The notes under the pieces are model-generated. The model worked only from the letters and a program-made list of their open reading frames with translations. It did no database searches and was not told the DNA's origin. Shown here piece after piece: positions 20,177 through 28,452 of a stretch of DNA of 32,041 nt. Source of the stretch: a virus; IMG/VR virus record IMGVR_UViG_3300036828_001009, positions 1 to 32,041 of that record; one strand, written 5' to 3'. Numbering within the stretch: position 1 is the first letter of the stretch; each line of letters begins with the position of its first letter. Position numbers and translations under genes: made by a program.

Positions 20177-20636
20177 CGGCTTCCTCTTCGAGTTTAGCCT
20201 TGCCCTTGGGTGGCTTGGGCGCAGTGATCTTCAACGCTGGGGCACCAGGTTTGATGGTTAGAACCGTGTCGAAGAGCTTCTGCTGCTCGGCTGTCAGTTG
20301 GCGGTAGATGGAGGTTACCACCTCGGGCTTGTATTTGACAAGAAGCTCGGTGTCGATAGCCGCCGCCTTCAGCTCGTTGTCACGTGCGTGCAGCGCTTCG
20401 GTATCAACCGTGCGGTTCAGCGGATAGGTGGCGTTGAGGGTATAGCCCTTGCCGAGAGGCGCCTTGTTAGTGCCTTCGGTTGGGGCGGGGAAGAAGTGCT
20501 CGAAGACACGGGTGCGGAGCAGGAACTCCTGGCTCTTTAGACGTCCTAGCTCATGGGCTAGGCGCTGCCATTCTACTAGCAGACGATTGGCTTCGTCCGC
20601 GGTTAGAGTTTCCTGTACGCTAACCATGATGCCCAT
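20163..20636 (-). CDS. Hypothetical phage protein, 157 aa
   Basis: Begins MGIMVSVQETLTADEANRLL. LKSQEFLLRTRVFEHFFPAP, then GTNKAPLGKGYTLNATYPLN, match a widespread phage protein that often sits near recombination genes; its function is unknown. The C-terminus is a Lys/Pro-rich then acidic tail (EEEADDDS). The ATG at 20636 has TGGAA nearby, and an ATG three codons later is an alternative. Confidence 0.72.
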   Translation of the reverse strand: MGIMVSVQETLTADEANRLLVEWQRLAHELGRLKSQEFLLRTRVFEHFFPAPTEGTNKAPLGKGYTLNATYPLNRTVDTEALHARDNELKAAAIDTELLVKYKPEVVTSIYRQLTAEQQKLFDTVLTIKPGAPALKITAPKPPKGKAKLEEEADDDS

Positions 20637-20679
20637 TTTGCTTTTTCCACGTCCAGCGTAGGCTTATCAGGGTGGTAAG

Positions 20680-22962
20680 TCAATGGATCTTCTTTGGGTC
20701 GACAGGCTTCCCATCGACGCTGAAGTTCTCGTCGACCACCCGCAGGTAATTCGGACGGCCGACTCTATCCTCCCCCAGAGGATCACCAGGAATTAAGGTG
20801 TGCGGTACTGTGCCGTCGTTAGGAGCTTCATAGCCGTTTACTGAAACTCCATTGATTCGTATGGTAGTCTTGTGAACCCATTTCAAACTGCGCATGGCGT
20901 CTCTGATGCGATTGAAGACGCCTAAGTTCTGCTGGGAGGGTGATGCTAAGTCTAGATGGGCGAGGACGTCTTGGGTGCTGACACGCAGCGTGTCGTTCTG
21001 CAGGTAGCAACCGAGTGTTTGCAGGGCAATGGCCCAAGAATCCATAACGAGGCGGCTGTGTTGAATTGCTGCGGCTGCTGCCCAGAGACGCTCTTCCAGG
21101 ACTATAGAACGGCCTTGGGCTTCCAGATGGACAGCTTCGGCCCACAGTTGCAGTCTATCGCGGATTAGATCGTCCAGACGAATCAACGTAGTCTTGACCG
21201 GCCAGAAGCGCCTGTTGCCGGTAGTATCACGCAAGTAGGTGTCTTCATTGGTGGTGCCAATAAAGATTGTCTGTCGACCACGATCTATTCTGTAGTGTCC
21301 GAAAGCAGGGCGCACGCGGTCAGTATCGCGGCTGGCAAATGCCTTTACCTTGTCGACGTCTGCTTTGTGCAGTCCGCCCAGCTCGCTGAGCTCGTAGATT
21401 AGGATGCCGCAGATTGACTCGGCCTGTGTTTTGGTGTCCATAGTCAGCAGATCTTGGTCGCTGAAGTTCTGCTTACCCGCGAGGATAGCTAGGGCAGTTG
21501 ACTTGTTGCTGCCCTGCGGACCTTCCAAAACTAGTATAGTGTCAAACTTAGTGCCCGGAAAGCGCACTCGGCGTACTAACGCCGTCATAATGATTTCGCT
21601 GATGTGCTCGTTGAGCTCAGTCTTGTCAGCTCCAAAGTACCACCAGAGCAGGTGCTTTAGTCGAGGCTTGCCATCCCATTTCAGACGCGGAAAGGCATCG
21701 CGAATAGAGTGTATTACGTTATCTCCACAGATAGCTTCAAGCGCTTCGCGTGTAGGTAACTTGCCTGGATCAAAACGGAAAGTCCGTCTGATCTTTTCTC
21801 TAAGCTGTCCTGCGCGTAAGTCGCTAAGCTCTTCTATAGGCCCGTTGTCCTCTTGGATGAAATATTTCTCTCGAAAAGCATCTACGAAGCCTTCAACACC
21901 CAGACGGCGCAACGCCACTATGGCGTTGGCATAGCTGCGCGGGATGGGACCCTTTTTGGTAGCTTCAGGCCAACCTTTGGTGACAACATCTTGCCCACGC
22001 CTTACTTGCCGCCAGGCTTCCTTCAGCGGGTCTGCGCGCTCCAGTATGGATTCTGAGATGGCGTTGTCTTTGTGCAGCAGCAGAGCGACTTGAATGTGCT
22101 CTGCAAGGTCCACACGGTGGAGGCCCAGCACTACGCGCCAGACGGCTTCGCTGCGGCTGGGAAACTGTGCCTGCGCGTCGCCGAACTCTATGAGCTCCTG
22201 AATCTCTTGTGGAATAGGATCCCTCAGGTTTTCTGCCAGATTCGAAAGCTTGAGCGGAACGACTGCTTGATCGTTGTTGGTGGTTGAGGAAGATGAAGTG
22301 CTTTGGGTGGCGACGGGTGGCAGTTCTGTGAAGGCCCGCGGATCATGGAAGCGGGTGGGATCGGTTAAGGCGGGGTCACGGACAATGTAGGCGAGGGCTG
22401 TGACGCGCCCTGCTTTGAGCTTGGCTTGGGTAGGTACGTTGAGAGTGCCCGGCAGGCGCATGACACGGTCGATGTTCCAGCAATGGTCTGCCTTGAGATA
22501 TTGAGCAATGCGCTGGTTGAGGTCCTCAAAAGCTTGGATGTCCGATGGACGGGTGATGGCGTAGGCGTCTTTGAAGAACCAAAATGCTTGATAGCCGCCG
22601 CCACTGAATATTGTGACAGAAGGCACGATGGGGAACGTGCGGAGGAGTTCTAGGCCATCTGGGTTGTCCAAGTCGACATGCAGCATGCGGACATGGGTGA
22701 TCTCAGTTTTGTCGGCTTTCTGGTTTTTTGGTCCAGCATTGACTTGAAAGTAACAGTTGTGGGTGCCCTGGATGGTGTGGAGGGCTTCTTGTATTGCAGG
22801 GATAGCTAAGGAGCGCGCTTGCAGCGCTGCTGATTTGATATCTGACAGTACACAAATGACTTCGGTGTCGACGTTGGGCGCTGGGCTGGGCAGCCAGGAC
22901 AGGAACTCTAGGGTTTCTGCTAGATTTGGGACGGGTGGAGCCGGAGGATTTAGGGCGACCAT
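20680..22962 (-). CDS. Primase-helicase: AEP-like primase domain plus VapE/VirE-type P-loop helicase
   Basis: A 760-residue replication protein. The N-terminal third has MLHVDLDNPDG near 92-102, SGGGYQAFWFF near 120 and RVMRLPGTLN near 165, the pattern of archaeo-eukaryotic-type primase or RepB-like domains. The C-terminal half has LVLEGPQGSNKST (Walker A, about 475-487), IYELSELGG, and GTTNEDTYLRDTTGNRRFWP, the signature of VapE/DUF5906 helicases. It would open the origin, prime and unwind for the family B polymerase. It is the first leftward gene after the divergence region. GAGGG lies eight bases before the ATG. Confidence 0.88.
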   Translation of the reverse strand: MVALNPPAPPVPNLAETLEFLSWLPSPAPNVDTEVICVLSDIKSAALQARSLAIPAIQEALHTIQGTHNCYFQVNAGPKNQKADKTEITHVRMLHVDLDNPDGLELLRTFPIVPSVTIFSGGGYQAFWFFKDAYAITRPSDIQAFEDLNQRIAQYLKADHCWNIDRVMRLPGTLNVPTQAKLKAGRVTALAYIVRDPALTDPTRFHDPRAFTELPPVATQSTSSSSTTNNDQAVVPLKLSNLAENLRDPIPQEIQELIEFGDAQAQFPSRSEAVWRVVLGLHRVDLAEHIQVALLLHKDNAISESILERADPLKEAWRQVRRGQDVVTKGWPEATKKGPIPRSYANAIVALRRLGVEGFVDAFREKYFIQEDNGPIEELSDLRAGQLREKIRRTFRFDPGKLPTREALEAICGDNVIHSIRDAFPRLKWDGKPRLKHLLWWYFGADKTELNEHISEIIMTALVRRVRFPGTKFDTILVLEGPQGSNKSTALAILAGKQNFSDQDLLTMDTKTQAESICGILIYELSELGGLHKADVDKVKAFASRDTDRVRPAFGHYRIDRGRQTIFIGTTNEDTYLRDTTGNRRFWPVKTTLIRLDDLIRDRLQLWAEAVHLEAQGRSIVLEERLWAAAAAIQHSRLVMDSWAIALQTLGCYLQNDTLRVSTQDVLAHLDLASPSQQNLGVFNRIRDAMRSLKWVHKTTIRINGVSVNGYEAPNDGTVPHTLIPGDPLGEDRVGRPNYLRVVDENFSVDGKPVDPKKIH

Positions 22963-23077
22963 TGCATCTACCCTCTTGCGCTGCTATATGTGTTGGCGCA
23001 GCGCCTTCGGGTGGTGTTTGGCATGATGATGGTCCTTCCCATCTCTCGGAATCTGCCAGGCGCTTGAGACACCCGGA

Positions 23078-23100
23078 GGCTGCTGCATCCAGCAGCAGCC
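23078..23100. repeat. Nine-bp inverted repeat (GGCTGCTGC / GCAGCAGCC)
   Basis: Perfect nine-base arms around a five-base loop, followed at 23105-23119 by a second hairpin (CGAAG, TTACG, CTTCG). Neither has a U-tract on either strand. They would form in the leader RNA of the primase-helicase gene on the minus strand and may control stability or translation. Confidence 0.5.
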
Positions 23101-23193
23101 ATAACGAAGTTACGCTTCGCAGTGACGTCATACAAGTCGCTAGATCTAGTGGTTTGACTGGTTGAACCCTACTAAAATTGTAGTCTTATTCAA

Positions 23194-23280
23194 TGTAACT
23201 CGATTGTAACTGGAAAGTAATTCAGGAATCATCGAAAAAGTGTAAGTAAAACAATACTGTAATTCTGTAATCTATGTAAT
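23194..23280. repeat. AT-rich cluster of TGTAA(N) direct repeats
   Basis: Six copies of TGTAA (starting 23194, 23205, 23241, 23258, 23266, 23275) and one AGTAAT (23216) lie in 87 bases. The first three are exactly 11 bp apart, one helical turn, so a protein could bind them on one face. An ATATATATAT run follows. The layout suggests an iteron-type replication origin or a regulator array. Confidence 0.5.
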
Positions 23281-23315
23281 CCGTATATATATATTAGTAG
23301 GTGTATAACCTAATG

Positions 23316-23344
23316 TTACGTGTATTCTAATAATATACACGTAA
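23316..23344. promoter_or_regulatory. Operator-like inverted repeat with a degenerate leftward promoter block
   Basis: Ten-base perfect arms TTACGTGTAT (23316-23325) and ATACACGTAA (23335-23344) flank nine bases. On the minus strand TTCGCTTTAC (23341-23350), the upstream block of the repeated promoters, overlaps the right arm. A CATAAC-type -10 is not clear at 17 bp, so this is at best a degenerate seventh copy. It is a candidate switch for the leftward early operon. Confidence 0.4.
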
Positions 23345-23352
23345 AGCGAACA

Positions 23353-23361
23353 GGTAGTATG
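23353..23361 (+). promoter_or_regulatory. ops-like core in the leader of the NusG/RfaH-like gene
   Basis: GGTAGTATG matches the conserved core GGTAGnnTG of the ops element that recruits RfaH to a paused RNA polymerase. The three bases upstream of the core do not match the ops consensus. A nine-base pattern with two free positions can occur by chance; the interest comes from its place in the leader of a NusG-family gene. Confidence 0.3.
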
Positions 23362-23422
23362 TAACGTAGTTTACGCAGTGGCGATTATTACCCCGATAGC
23401 GACTACAAATGCTTGTTTTTCA

Positions 23423-23468
23423 AGTATATGTGCGCTAAAGGGCCCAGGCCCTTTTGCGCACATATACT
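23423..23468 (+). terminator. Very strong leader hairpin before the NusG/RfaH-like gene
   Basis: Thirteen-bp perfect outer arms (AGTATATGTGCGC and GCGCACATATACT), a T-T mismatch, then seven-bp inner arms (AAAGGGC and GCCCTTT) with loop CCAG. On the plus strand CTTTTC follows. It ends 11 bases before the AGGAG of the gene. It could be a terminator, an attenuator, or an insulator separating the late unit. Confidence 0.6.
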
Positions 23469-23496
23469 CTTTTCAGGCAGGAGCAGCCGTAATTGC

Positions 23497-24090
23497 ATGG
23501 CGTGGCATGTCGCGAGTTGCGAGTCTGGACGGGTGGGTATGGCCGCTGAGTTGCTGAAGGCTGATGGGCAGGATGTCTTCTTGCCTCTCATACGTGAGCA
23601 TAGACAGGTGAAGGAGCGCGGCCATGTGTGGGTCAACAGTGTGGAGCGACCACTATTTGGACCTTATCTGTTTGTGGATGGGGAGGTGGATACTAGAGCG
23701 CGCTATGTGATTAGCGTGCTGAAGGGTGCGGGTTCTATTGGGGTGGTGCCCCCAAAGGTAATGAATGCTCTCATTGAAAGCGCTGATGACCAAGGCGTCG
23801 TTGTTGGGCGGGAACTGCCTAGGCTGGTGCGCAGCAGGTGCATAGACTTTGTTGCGTCGCCGGGCGATCTGTGCAACGTAACTATTTCGCTCCAAAAGCT
23901 TATTGGAGTAATCCAGGACGTATCTAGAGTAGAACGCACTGGGTTTGTTGATGTACTAGTTGAGATGTTAGGTATGCAGTGCAAGGTCAACTTGCACTAT
24001 ACTGATGTCCAACTGGTATCCCGGTTGCCGCCCTCTGGGCAGAACAGGCGGGAGAGACGAGCCGGGATAGTTGCAGGCTCGCCTGCATAA
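23497..24090 (+). CDS. NusG/RfaH-like transcription factor
   Basis: A 197-residue protein with NusG N-terminal domain features: MAWHVASCESG, ELLKADGQDVFLPLIRE, and PLFGPYLFVDG near 52-62. The segment SPGDLCNVTISLQKLIGVIQ, then FVDVLVEMLGMQCKVNLH, is a KOW-type SH3 domain near 118-165. NusG-family proteins bind RNA polymerase and keep it processive; RfaH members act at specific operons. As the first rightward gene before terminase and portal, it may drive late transcription by antitermination. The ATG at 23497 has AGGAG 13 bases upstream, rather far. Upstream codons would cross the leader hairpin and are rejected. The C-terminus is Arg-rich. Confidence 0.8.
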   Translation: MAWHVASCESGRVGMAAELLKADGQDVFLPLIREHRQVKERGHVWVNSVERPLFGPYLFVDGEVDTRARYVISVLKGAGSIGVVPPKVMNALIESADDQGVVVGRELPRLVRSRCIDFVASPGDLCNVTISLQKLIGVIQDVSRVERTGFVDVLVEMLGMQCKVNLHYTDVQLVSRLPPSGQNRRERRAGIVAGSPA

Positions 24091-24151
24091 GGCCTAGCCT
24101 GCGATCGCTTGGCAACAGGGCCGGGCGCAGCGCAGCCTTGAGGTGATTGTG

Positions 24152-24775
24152 ATGGCTGGCAAGGACTTGGTGCCTGTGCCAAGTCCGCCCAGGCATTATG
24201 GTTGGACGCCTGGCACCGGTAGACCGTCAATCTATACTGAGGAGATTGCGCAGGAGATTTATCGTAGAACGGCAGAGGGCGAGCCGATGGCTTGGATCTG
24301 CCGCGACGCGCATATGCCGTCAACGCGAACGGTGTATGATTGGCAGCACCGGATGCCAACCTTTGCTGCTGAGCTTGAAATAAATCAGCGACTCGGACAT
24401 GACGCTCGAGCGGCTTGGATCCTTGAGGAAGCCTACAACCCACGGGTTCAAGAAGAGCGGACGATCACCTACGGTGCCAACGGGCAGACTGAGCTGCGCA
24501 TCCGTAAGTTCGACAACGTGTACCGCTCAAGGCTCATTGTTGACACCACGATGAAACTGCTTGGGCAATGGGATGCCCGCTATCGTCAACAAGCCATCAA
24601 CGAACTAGCTGCCCGCGATGCTAGTGCCGAGGCTGAGCGCATCACCATTGAGGGTGGGCTGCCGCCTGACGCCACTAAGACGAATGGCAGTACACCGCCG
24701 AACGCCAACGGACATGATACCGATGCCGGAAGCGCTGGTGGGCTCGAAGATCCCACCAATGGCGAGACACCTTAG
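24152..24775 (+). CDS. Terminase small subunit
   Basis: A 207-residue protein. YTEEIAQEIYRRTAEGEPMA, then WICRDAHMPSTRTVYDWQHR, is the helix-turn-helix pattern of phage small terminases (MPSxxTVxxW), which recognise packaging sites on DNA. A long helical middle (oligomerisation) and a disordered C-terminal tail rich in Asn, Gly and Pro follow. The ATG at 24152 has GAGG eight bases upstream. The large subunit follows two bases after the stop. DNA recognition by the HTH is inferred. Confidence 0.85.
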   Translation: MAGKDLVPVPSPPRHYGWTPGTGRPSIYTEEIAQEIYRRTAEGEPMAWICRDAHMPSTRTVYDWQHRMPTFAAELEINQRLGHDARAAWILEEAYNPRVQEERTITYGANGQTELRIRKFDNVYRSRLIVDTTMKLLGQWDARYRQQAINELAARDASAEAERITIEGGLPPDATKTNGSTPPNANGHDTDAGSAGGLEDPTNGETP

Positions 24776-24777
24776 GC

Positions 24778-26184
24778 ATGCTGGACACCACTGTCACGCT
24801 GCCGACCTTTCACATCGATCAGGTGCGCCTGCTTAATAGGTACACGGACAATCGATGGATAGGTGATGCCAAGTGGGCTGCTAATGGCCCGCAGTTCAAG
24901 GCTGTCCGCTGTGGGCGGCGCTACGGTAAGACTACTTTTTTGGAAGCTTGGGAGGGCGACGGAGCTATCAAAGGTTGGCCGTGCGGGTACTTCGCACCGA
25001 CCTACAAGTATGTCTCGGAAGTCTACGAAGAGATGCACGAGATGCTTGACCCTGTGCTGAAGCGCAAGGGCGGCCACAACAAGACAGACATGATTCTCCG
25101 TCTGCGGACAGGCGGTTCAATTGAATTCTGGACACTGGAGGATTCCAGGGCAGGTCGTTCGCGCAAGTATAAGCGGGTGGCAGTAGATGAGGGCGCCTTC
25201 TGCAAGAACGCTACAGCAGAGTTTCCGAAGGGCCAAGCTATTGAAACTTGGCGTCGCAGCATCAAGCCTTCTTTAGGTGACTTGCGTGGTTCGGCTATTG
25301 TCGCCAGTAACACCAATGGCGTCGATCCTACCAACCTGCTGTACGCGGCGTGCAACGACCCAGACATGGGCTTTATAGAGCATCACGCGCCCGCGTGGGT
25401 CAACCCGCACGTACCCGAGCGCTTGCCCGGGCAGTCTGTTGAAGACTGGCGGATGGATTGGCGAGCCTACTACGCCAACCTTCGCACTACTGAGCATCCG
25501 CTGGTCTTCGCGCAGGAGTATGCAGCCGACTTCGTTGATTGGTCCGGAGTCAGCCTATTCGACTTGCAGAAGATGTTGGTGGACGGACAACCGGTGCCTG
25601 AGCCAGCGCGCTGCGGCGCTGTGTATGTCCTCATTGATACATCAACCAAAGTGGAGAAGATGCACGACGGGACGGCAGCCACTTACTTCGCGCTGATGCA
25701 GCACGGTGGGCTGGGTTACAGGTTGATCGTCCTGGATTGGGAGTTGCATCAGATAGAAGGCGCCTTGTTAGAGACTTGGCTGCCTACCGTCAAGCAGAAT
25801 GCTGAAGCGTGGGCCGAGCGTTGTGGTGCGGTGAATGGCTTCGTCGGCGGGTTTATTGAAGACAAGGACTCTGGACAGGTCTTGATTCAACAAGCCCGTC
25901 GACGTCGCCTGCCGTTTGGCGCTATTGCCAGCGAGCTGACAGCACTGGGCAAGGATGCCCGCGCGCTGAGTATTTCGGGTTATGTGTACAGAGGATTGGT
26001 CAAGCTGGCGCGTACTGCTTATGAGAAGACGTCCATCTACAAGGGCGTCACGCGCAACCACTTTGTCAGTCAAGTGACTGGCTTCAAGATGGCCGATAAG
26101 GACGCTGAAAAGCGGGCGGATGACCTGCTTGATACGTTCACCTACGGTGTGTCGCTTGGGCTTGGTGATGGTCGAGGCTGGTGA
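24778..26184 (+). CDS. Terminase large subunit
   Basis: The packaging motor and nuclease, 468 residues. Walker A is RCGRRYGKTT (44-53), Walker B with the catalytic Glu is RVAVDEGAF (about 133-141), and the coupling-type motif ASNTNG is near 180. The RNase H-like nuclease has YVLIDTSTK (about 281-289), EDKDSG near 361 and RADDLLDTFTYG near 447. It translocates DNA into the procapsid through the portal encoded downstream. The next gene starts in a TGATG overlap with its stop. Only a weak AGG precedes the ATG, so coupling to the small subunit is likely. Confidence 0.95.
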   Translation: MLDTTVTLPTFHIDQVRLLNRYTDNRWIGDAKWAANGPQFKAVRCGRRYGKTTFLEAWEGDGAIKGWPCGYFAPTYKYVSEVYEEMHEMLDPVLKRKGGHNKTDMILRLRTGGSIEFWTLEDSRAGRSRKYKRVAVDEGAFCKNATAEFPKGQAIETWRRSIKPSLGDLRGSAIVASNTNGVDPTNLLYAACNDPDMGFIEHHAPAWVNPHVPERLPGQSVEDWRMDWRAYYANLRTTEHPLVFAQEYAADFVDWSGVSLFDLQKMLVDGQPVPEPARCGAVYVLIDTSTKVEKMHDGTAATYFALMQHGGLGYRLIVLDWELHQIEGALLETWLPTVKQNAEAWAERCGAVNGFVGGFIEDKDSGQVLIQQARRRRLPFGAIASELTALGKDARALSISGYVYRGLVKLARTAYEKTSIYKGVTRNHFVSQVTGFKMADKDAEKRADDLLDTFTYGVSLGLGDGRGW

Positions 26185-26585
26185 TGGCAGTCAAGGTGGA
26201 TTGGGCTGCGCTCGAGCCTGCAATACGTGCTGCGCACGCGCGCGGGTGCAACGGTGCCGAAGTGGTGCAGGTGGCTTATGCCCTGGGTGTCCGCGTCAGC
26301 GCCAACACCATCTACAACCATATGACACGTTATTGGGGTCTCTACTTTCGCGACCCGCGGGTGCGGCAGCCCTGGACAGCTGAGCAGTTTGAGAAGCTGC
26401 ATAAGACCAAGCTCGAGAGTGAGCGTCGTGTTTCGATGAACCTTCGCAAGGTGCTGGGGCATGACCTGGGCGCTGAGAAGAAGGACGGCAGGGAGTGCTA
26501 CCGCCCGCCGGTGCTGCCGCACCGTACGTTGACGGCGCATATCCTAGGCGATCCACAGCCTGGGCGGACGCCTTGGGCAGCGTGA
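26184..26585 (+). CDS. Hypothetical protein between terL and portal, 133 aa
   Basis: Begins MAVKVDWAALEPAIRAAHAR. A helix-turn-helix-like segment (EVVQVAYALGVRVSANTIYN) is followed by a basic helix. The start overlaps the terL stop and its own stop overlaps the next ATG, both as TGATG. The position suggests a packaging or head accessory role; no family is recognised. Confidence 0.72.
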   Translation: MAVKVDWAALEPAIRAAHARGCNGAEVVQVAYALGVRVSANTIYNHMTRYWGLYFRDPRVRQPWTAEQFEKLHKTKLESERRVSMNLRKVLGHDLGAEKKDGRECYRPPVLPHRTLTAHILGDPQPGRTPWAA

Positions 26586-26806
26586 TGCGCGCCTGGTTTG
26601 CGCGCCTGCTGTTCATCGGCCTGCTGTCTATAGCTGGTGCCACTGCAACGTCGATTGCAGTTGCCATCATCCAGGCAACTGTAATGACCGGCTGGATACT
26701 GCCGATCATTGCCTTCGTAGCGTTCCTGGTACTGTCGACCTACGCGGTGGTGCTATGGATCCTTTATCTCGTCCTCGTTGACGTCTTGAACTTTGAAGGT
26801 CCTTAA
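26585..26806 (+). CDS. Small membrane protein, 73 aa
   Basis: Begins MRAWFARLLFIGLLSIAG. Hydrophobic stretches at about 7-30 and 38-67 predict two membrane segments (the second may be two), with a basic N-terminus and an acidic C-terminal end (VDVLNFEGP). Coupled on both sides (TGATG and TAATG). Its size and topology would fit a holin or another inner-membrane protein; no lysin gene is next to it, so I leave the function open. Confidence 0.75.
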   Translation: MRAWFARLLFIGLLSIAGATATSIAVAIIQATVMTGWILPIIAFVAFLVLSTYAVVLWILYLVLVDVLNFEGP

Positions 26807-28443
26807 TGGCCTGGAATGGCAGTGGAAATGGAAGTGTCAACGGCGGCTGGGGGTCGATGGACCCTTCGAGCCCGCTGTTTCAAATCCTCATGGCGCCAGA
26901 CATCGTGCCTGGTGACGAGCCATCATACGAGACCTGCAAGATCCTCTTGGCTTACCACCCGCTGGGGGACAAGCTGACGCTGACGCCGATTGAGCTTGCG
27001 CAGAGCCAGGATAGAATCATTACGGTGCAGGACGGACCTGAGGACGAGCTCAAGGAAGCCTTCCTCAAGGAGTGGGCGTCGCTGAAGGCCACTGAGCACC
27101 TCGCCACGCTGGGCCAGCTCAGCAGGGGCTATGGAATCAGCAGCATTGCATTGATGAGCGAAGGGACTCCTCTGGATCGACCGCTCAACAAGAAGGACTT
27201 ATGGAAGTCCAACATTGGTTTCAACCTGCTCGACCCGCTGAACACGGCGGGTTCCTTAGTGCTGGACCAGAATCCACAGAGCATCACTTTCCAGAAAGTC
27301 ATTGGGGTGCGGGTAGGCGGTCAGGCGTTGCATCGCAGTCGCAGTGTCACTCTGCAGAATGGCAGTCCACTGTATATCATGTGGACGTCCAGCGCTTACG
27401 GGTTCACTGGACGCTCCGTGTTCCAGCGTATCTTGTATCCGCTGAAGACCTACATTGAAGCCATGGTCACCAATCGCCTAGTGGTGCTGAAGACCGGCGT
27501 GCTGGTGGCGAAGATTCAATCACCTGGGTCGATCATCACTGAGCTGATGGAGCGGGTGGCAGGCATCAAGCGTGATATGGTGCGGGAGGCTTCAACTGGC
27601 AACGTGCTGTCGATCGGCACGGAAGATGATATCAAGTCGCTGGACTTCACCAATATGGAAGGGCCATTCAGCATGGCCCGCAAGTTTAACCTGGATGACA
27701 TAGCAACTGGCGCCGGAATGCCAGCAATCATTATCAATCAGGAGACGTTTGCTGAGGGCTTTGGCGAAGGCACTGAAGACGCCAAGAAAGTTGGCAAGTA
27801 TGTGTCAGGTATCCGTGTCTGGATGCAGCCTGCCTATACTTGGATGGATGAGATAGTAATGGCCCGGGCGTGGAACCCGGACTTCTACGAAACCATTCAG
27901 GCCAAGTACAAGGAACAGTATGGCAGCATGGCGTTCAATGCAGCGTTCTTCAAGTGGAAGAACAGCTTCCAGGCGCTGTGGCCCAACTTCCTCGAGGAGC
28001 CCGAAAGCGAAGAGATCCGCGTTGATGAAGTCAAGTTCAAGGCAGTTATTGCAGCGTTTGAGGTGCTTTACCCAACGTTGCCAACGCCTCTGCTGAAAGC
28101 CAACTTGATCCGTTGGTTGGAAGAGTGCTTCAATGAGCGCAAGGAGCTGTTCCCCAGTCCGTTGGAACTCGACTTCGAGGACCTGATCGCCGGCTTCGAA
28201 GAAGCCGATGCCCGTCAACAAGCGCAGTTCGAGCAAGGCGGCGAGGACGGCGAGGACGGCGAGAGTGGCAGTCAAGGCAAAGGGCTCAAGGAGCCGCCAC
28301 CGCCGAAGCCGTTTGCCTCTAGTGACTCAATCGAGGCGCATAAGGCGCGTGTGGCGCGAGCTGTGAGCGAATTGTCGCATGCCGTCGAAGCGCTGCCTGG
28401 TCTGCCGCGCCTGCCTGCTAAGGTGCGCGAGCTCGCTGCATAG
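26806..28443 (+). CDS. Portal protein (DUF1073-like)
   Basis: A 545-residue protein directly after the terminase block. LLAYHPLGDKLTLTPIELAQ, SRGYGISSIALMS and DLDDIATGAGMPAIIINQ-like features (here FNLDDIATGAGMPAIIIN) match DUF1073 portals, which form the dodecameric ring through which DNA enters the head. The C-terminal 80 residues are acidic then Pro/Lys-rich (GGEDGEDGESG). The ATG overlaps the upstream stop as TAATG. Some phages carry nuclease or anti-defence domains in this region; none is seen here. Confidence 0.88.
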   Translation: MAWNGSGNGSVNGGWGSMDPSSPLFQILMAPDIVPGDEPSYETCKILLAYHPLGDKLTLTPIELAQSQDRIITVQDGPEDELKEAFLKEWASLKATEHLATLGQLSRGYGISSIALMSEGTPLDRPLNKKDLWKSNIGFNLLDPLNTAGSLVLDQNPQSITFQKVIGVRVGGQALHRSRSVTLQNGSPLYIMWTSSAYGFTGRSVFQRILYPLKTYIEAMVTNRLVVLKTGVLVAKIQSPGSIITELMERVAGIKRDMVREASTGNVLSIGTEDDIKSLDFTNMEGPFSMARKFNLDDIATGAGMPAIIINQETFAEGFGEGTEDAKKVGKYVSGIRVWMQPAYTWMDEIVMARAWNPDFYETIQAKYKEQYGSMAFNAAFFKWKNSFQALWPNFLEEPESEEIRVDEVKFKAVIAAFEVLYPTLPTPLLKANLIRWLEECFNERKELFPSPLELDFEDLIAGFEEADARQQAQFEQGGEDGEDGESGSQGKGLKEPPPPKPFASSDSIEAHKARVARAVSELSHAVEALPGLPRLPAKVRELAA

Positions 28444-28452
28444 GAACTCAGC

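Larger units (their letters stand above)
22963..23496. promoter_or_regulatory. Divergent regulatory region between early leftward and late rightward genes
   Basis: About 530 bases with no convincing gene. The left part is GC-rich with small hairpins; the right part (23160-23400) is the most AT-rich stretch of the window, with TGTAA repeats and an ATATAT run. Transcription diverges from here, so both early and late promoters, and possibly a replication origin, are expected. Individual elements are listed separately. Confidence 0.7.

Noticed and set aside
20645-20684. TTGACT with a 17-bp spacer to TACGCT on the minus strand as a promoter for the 157-codon gene
   Set aside because: The -35 matches well but the -10 has only three of six consensus bases, and part of it is the primase stop codon.
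22968-23069. Possible leader peptide (MGRTIIMPNTTRRR...) before the primase-helicase
   Set aside because: Only 18-34 codons with an uncertain start; the frame could be open by chance and shows no stall motif.
23413-23496. N-terminal extension of the NusG/RfaH-like protein from an upstream ATG
   Set aside because: These codons cover the 46-base hairpin, lack a ribosome site, and precede the conserved MAWHV start of the family.
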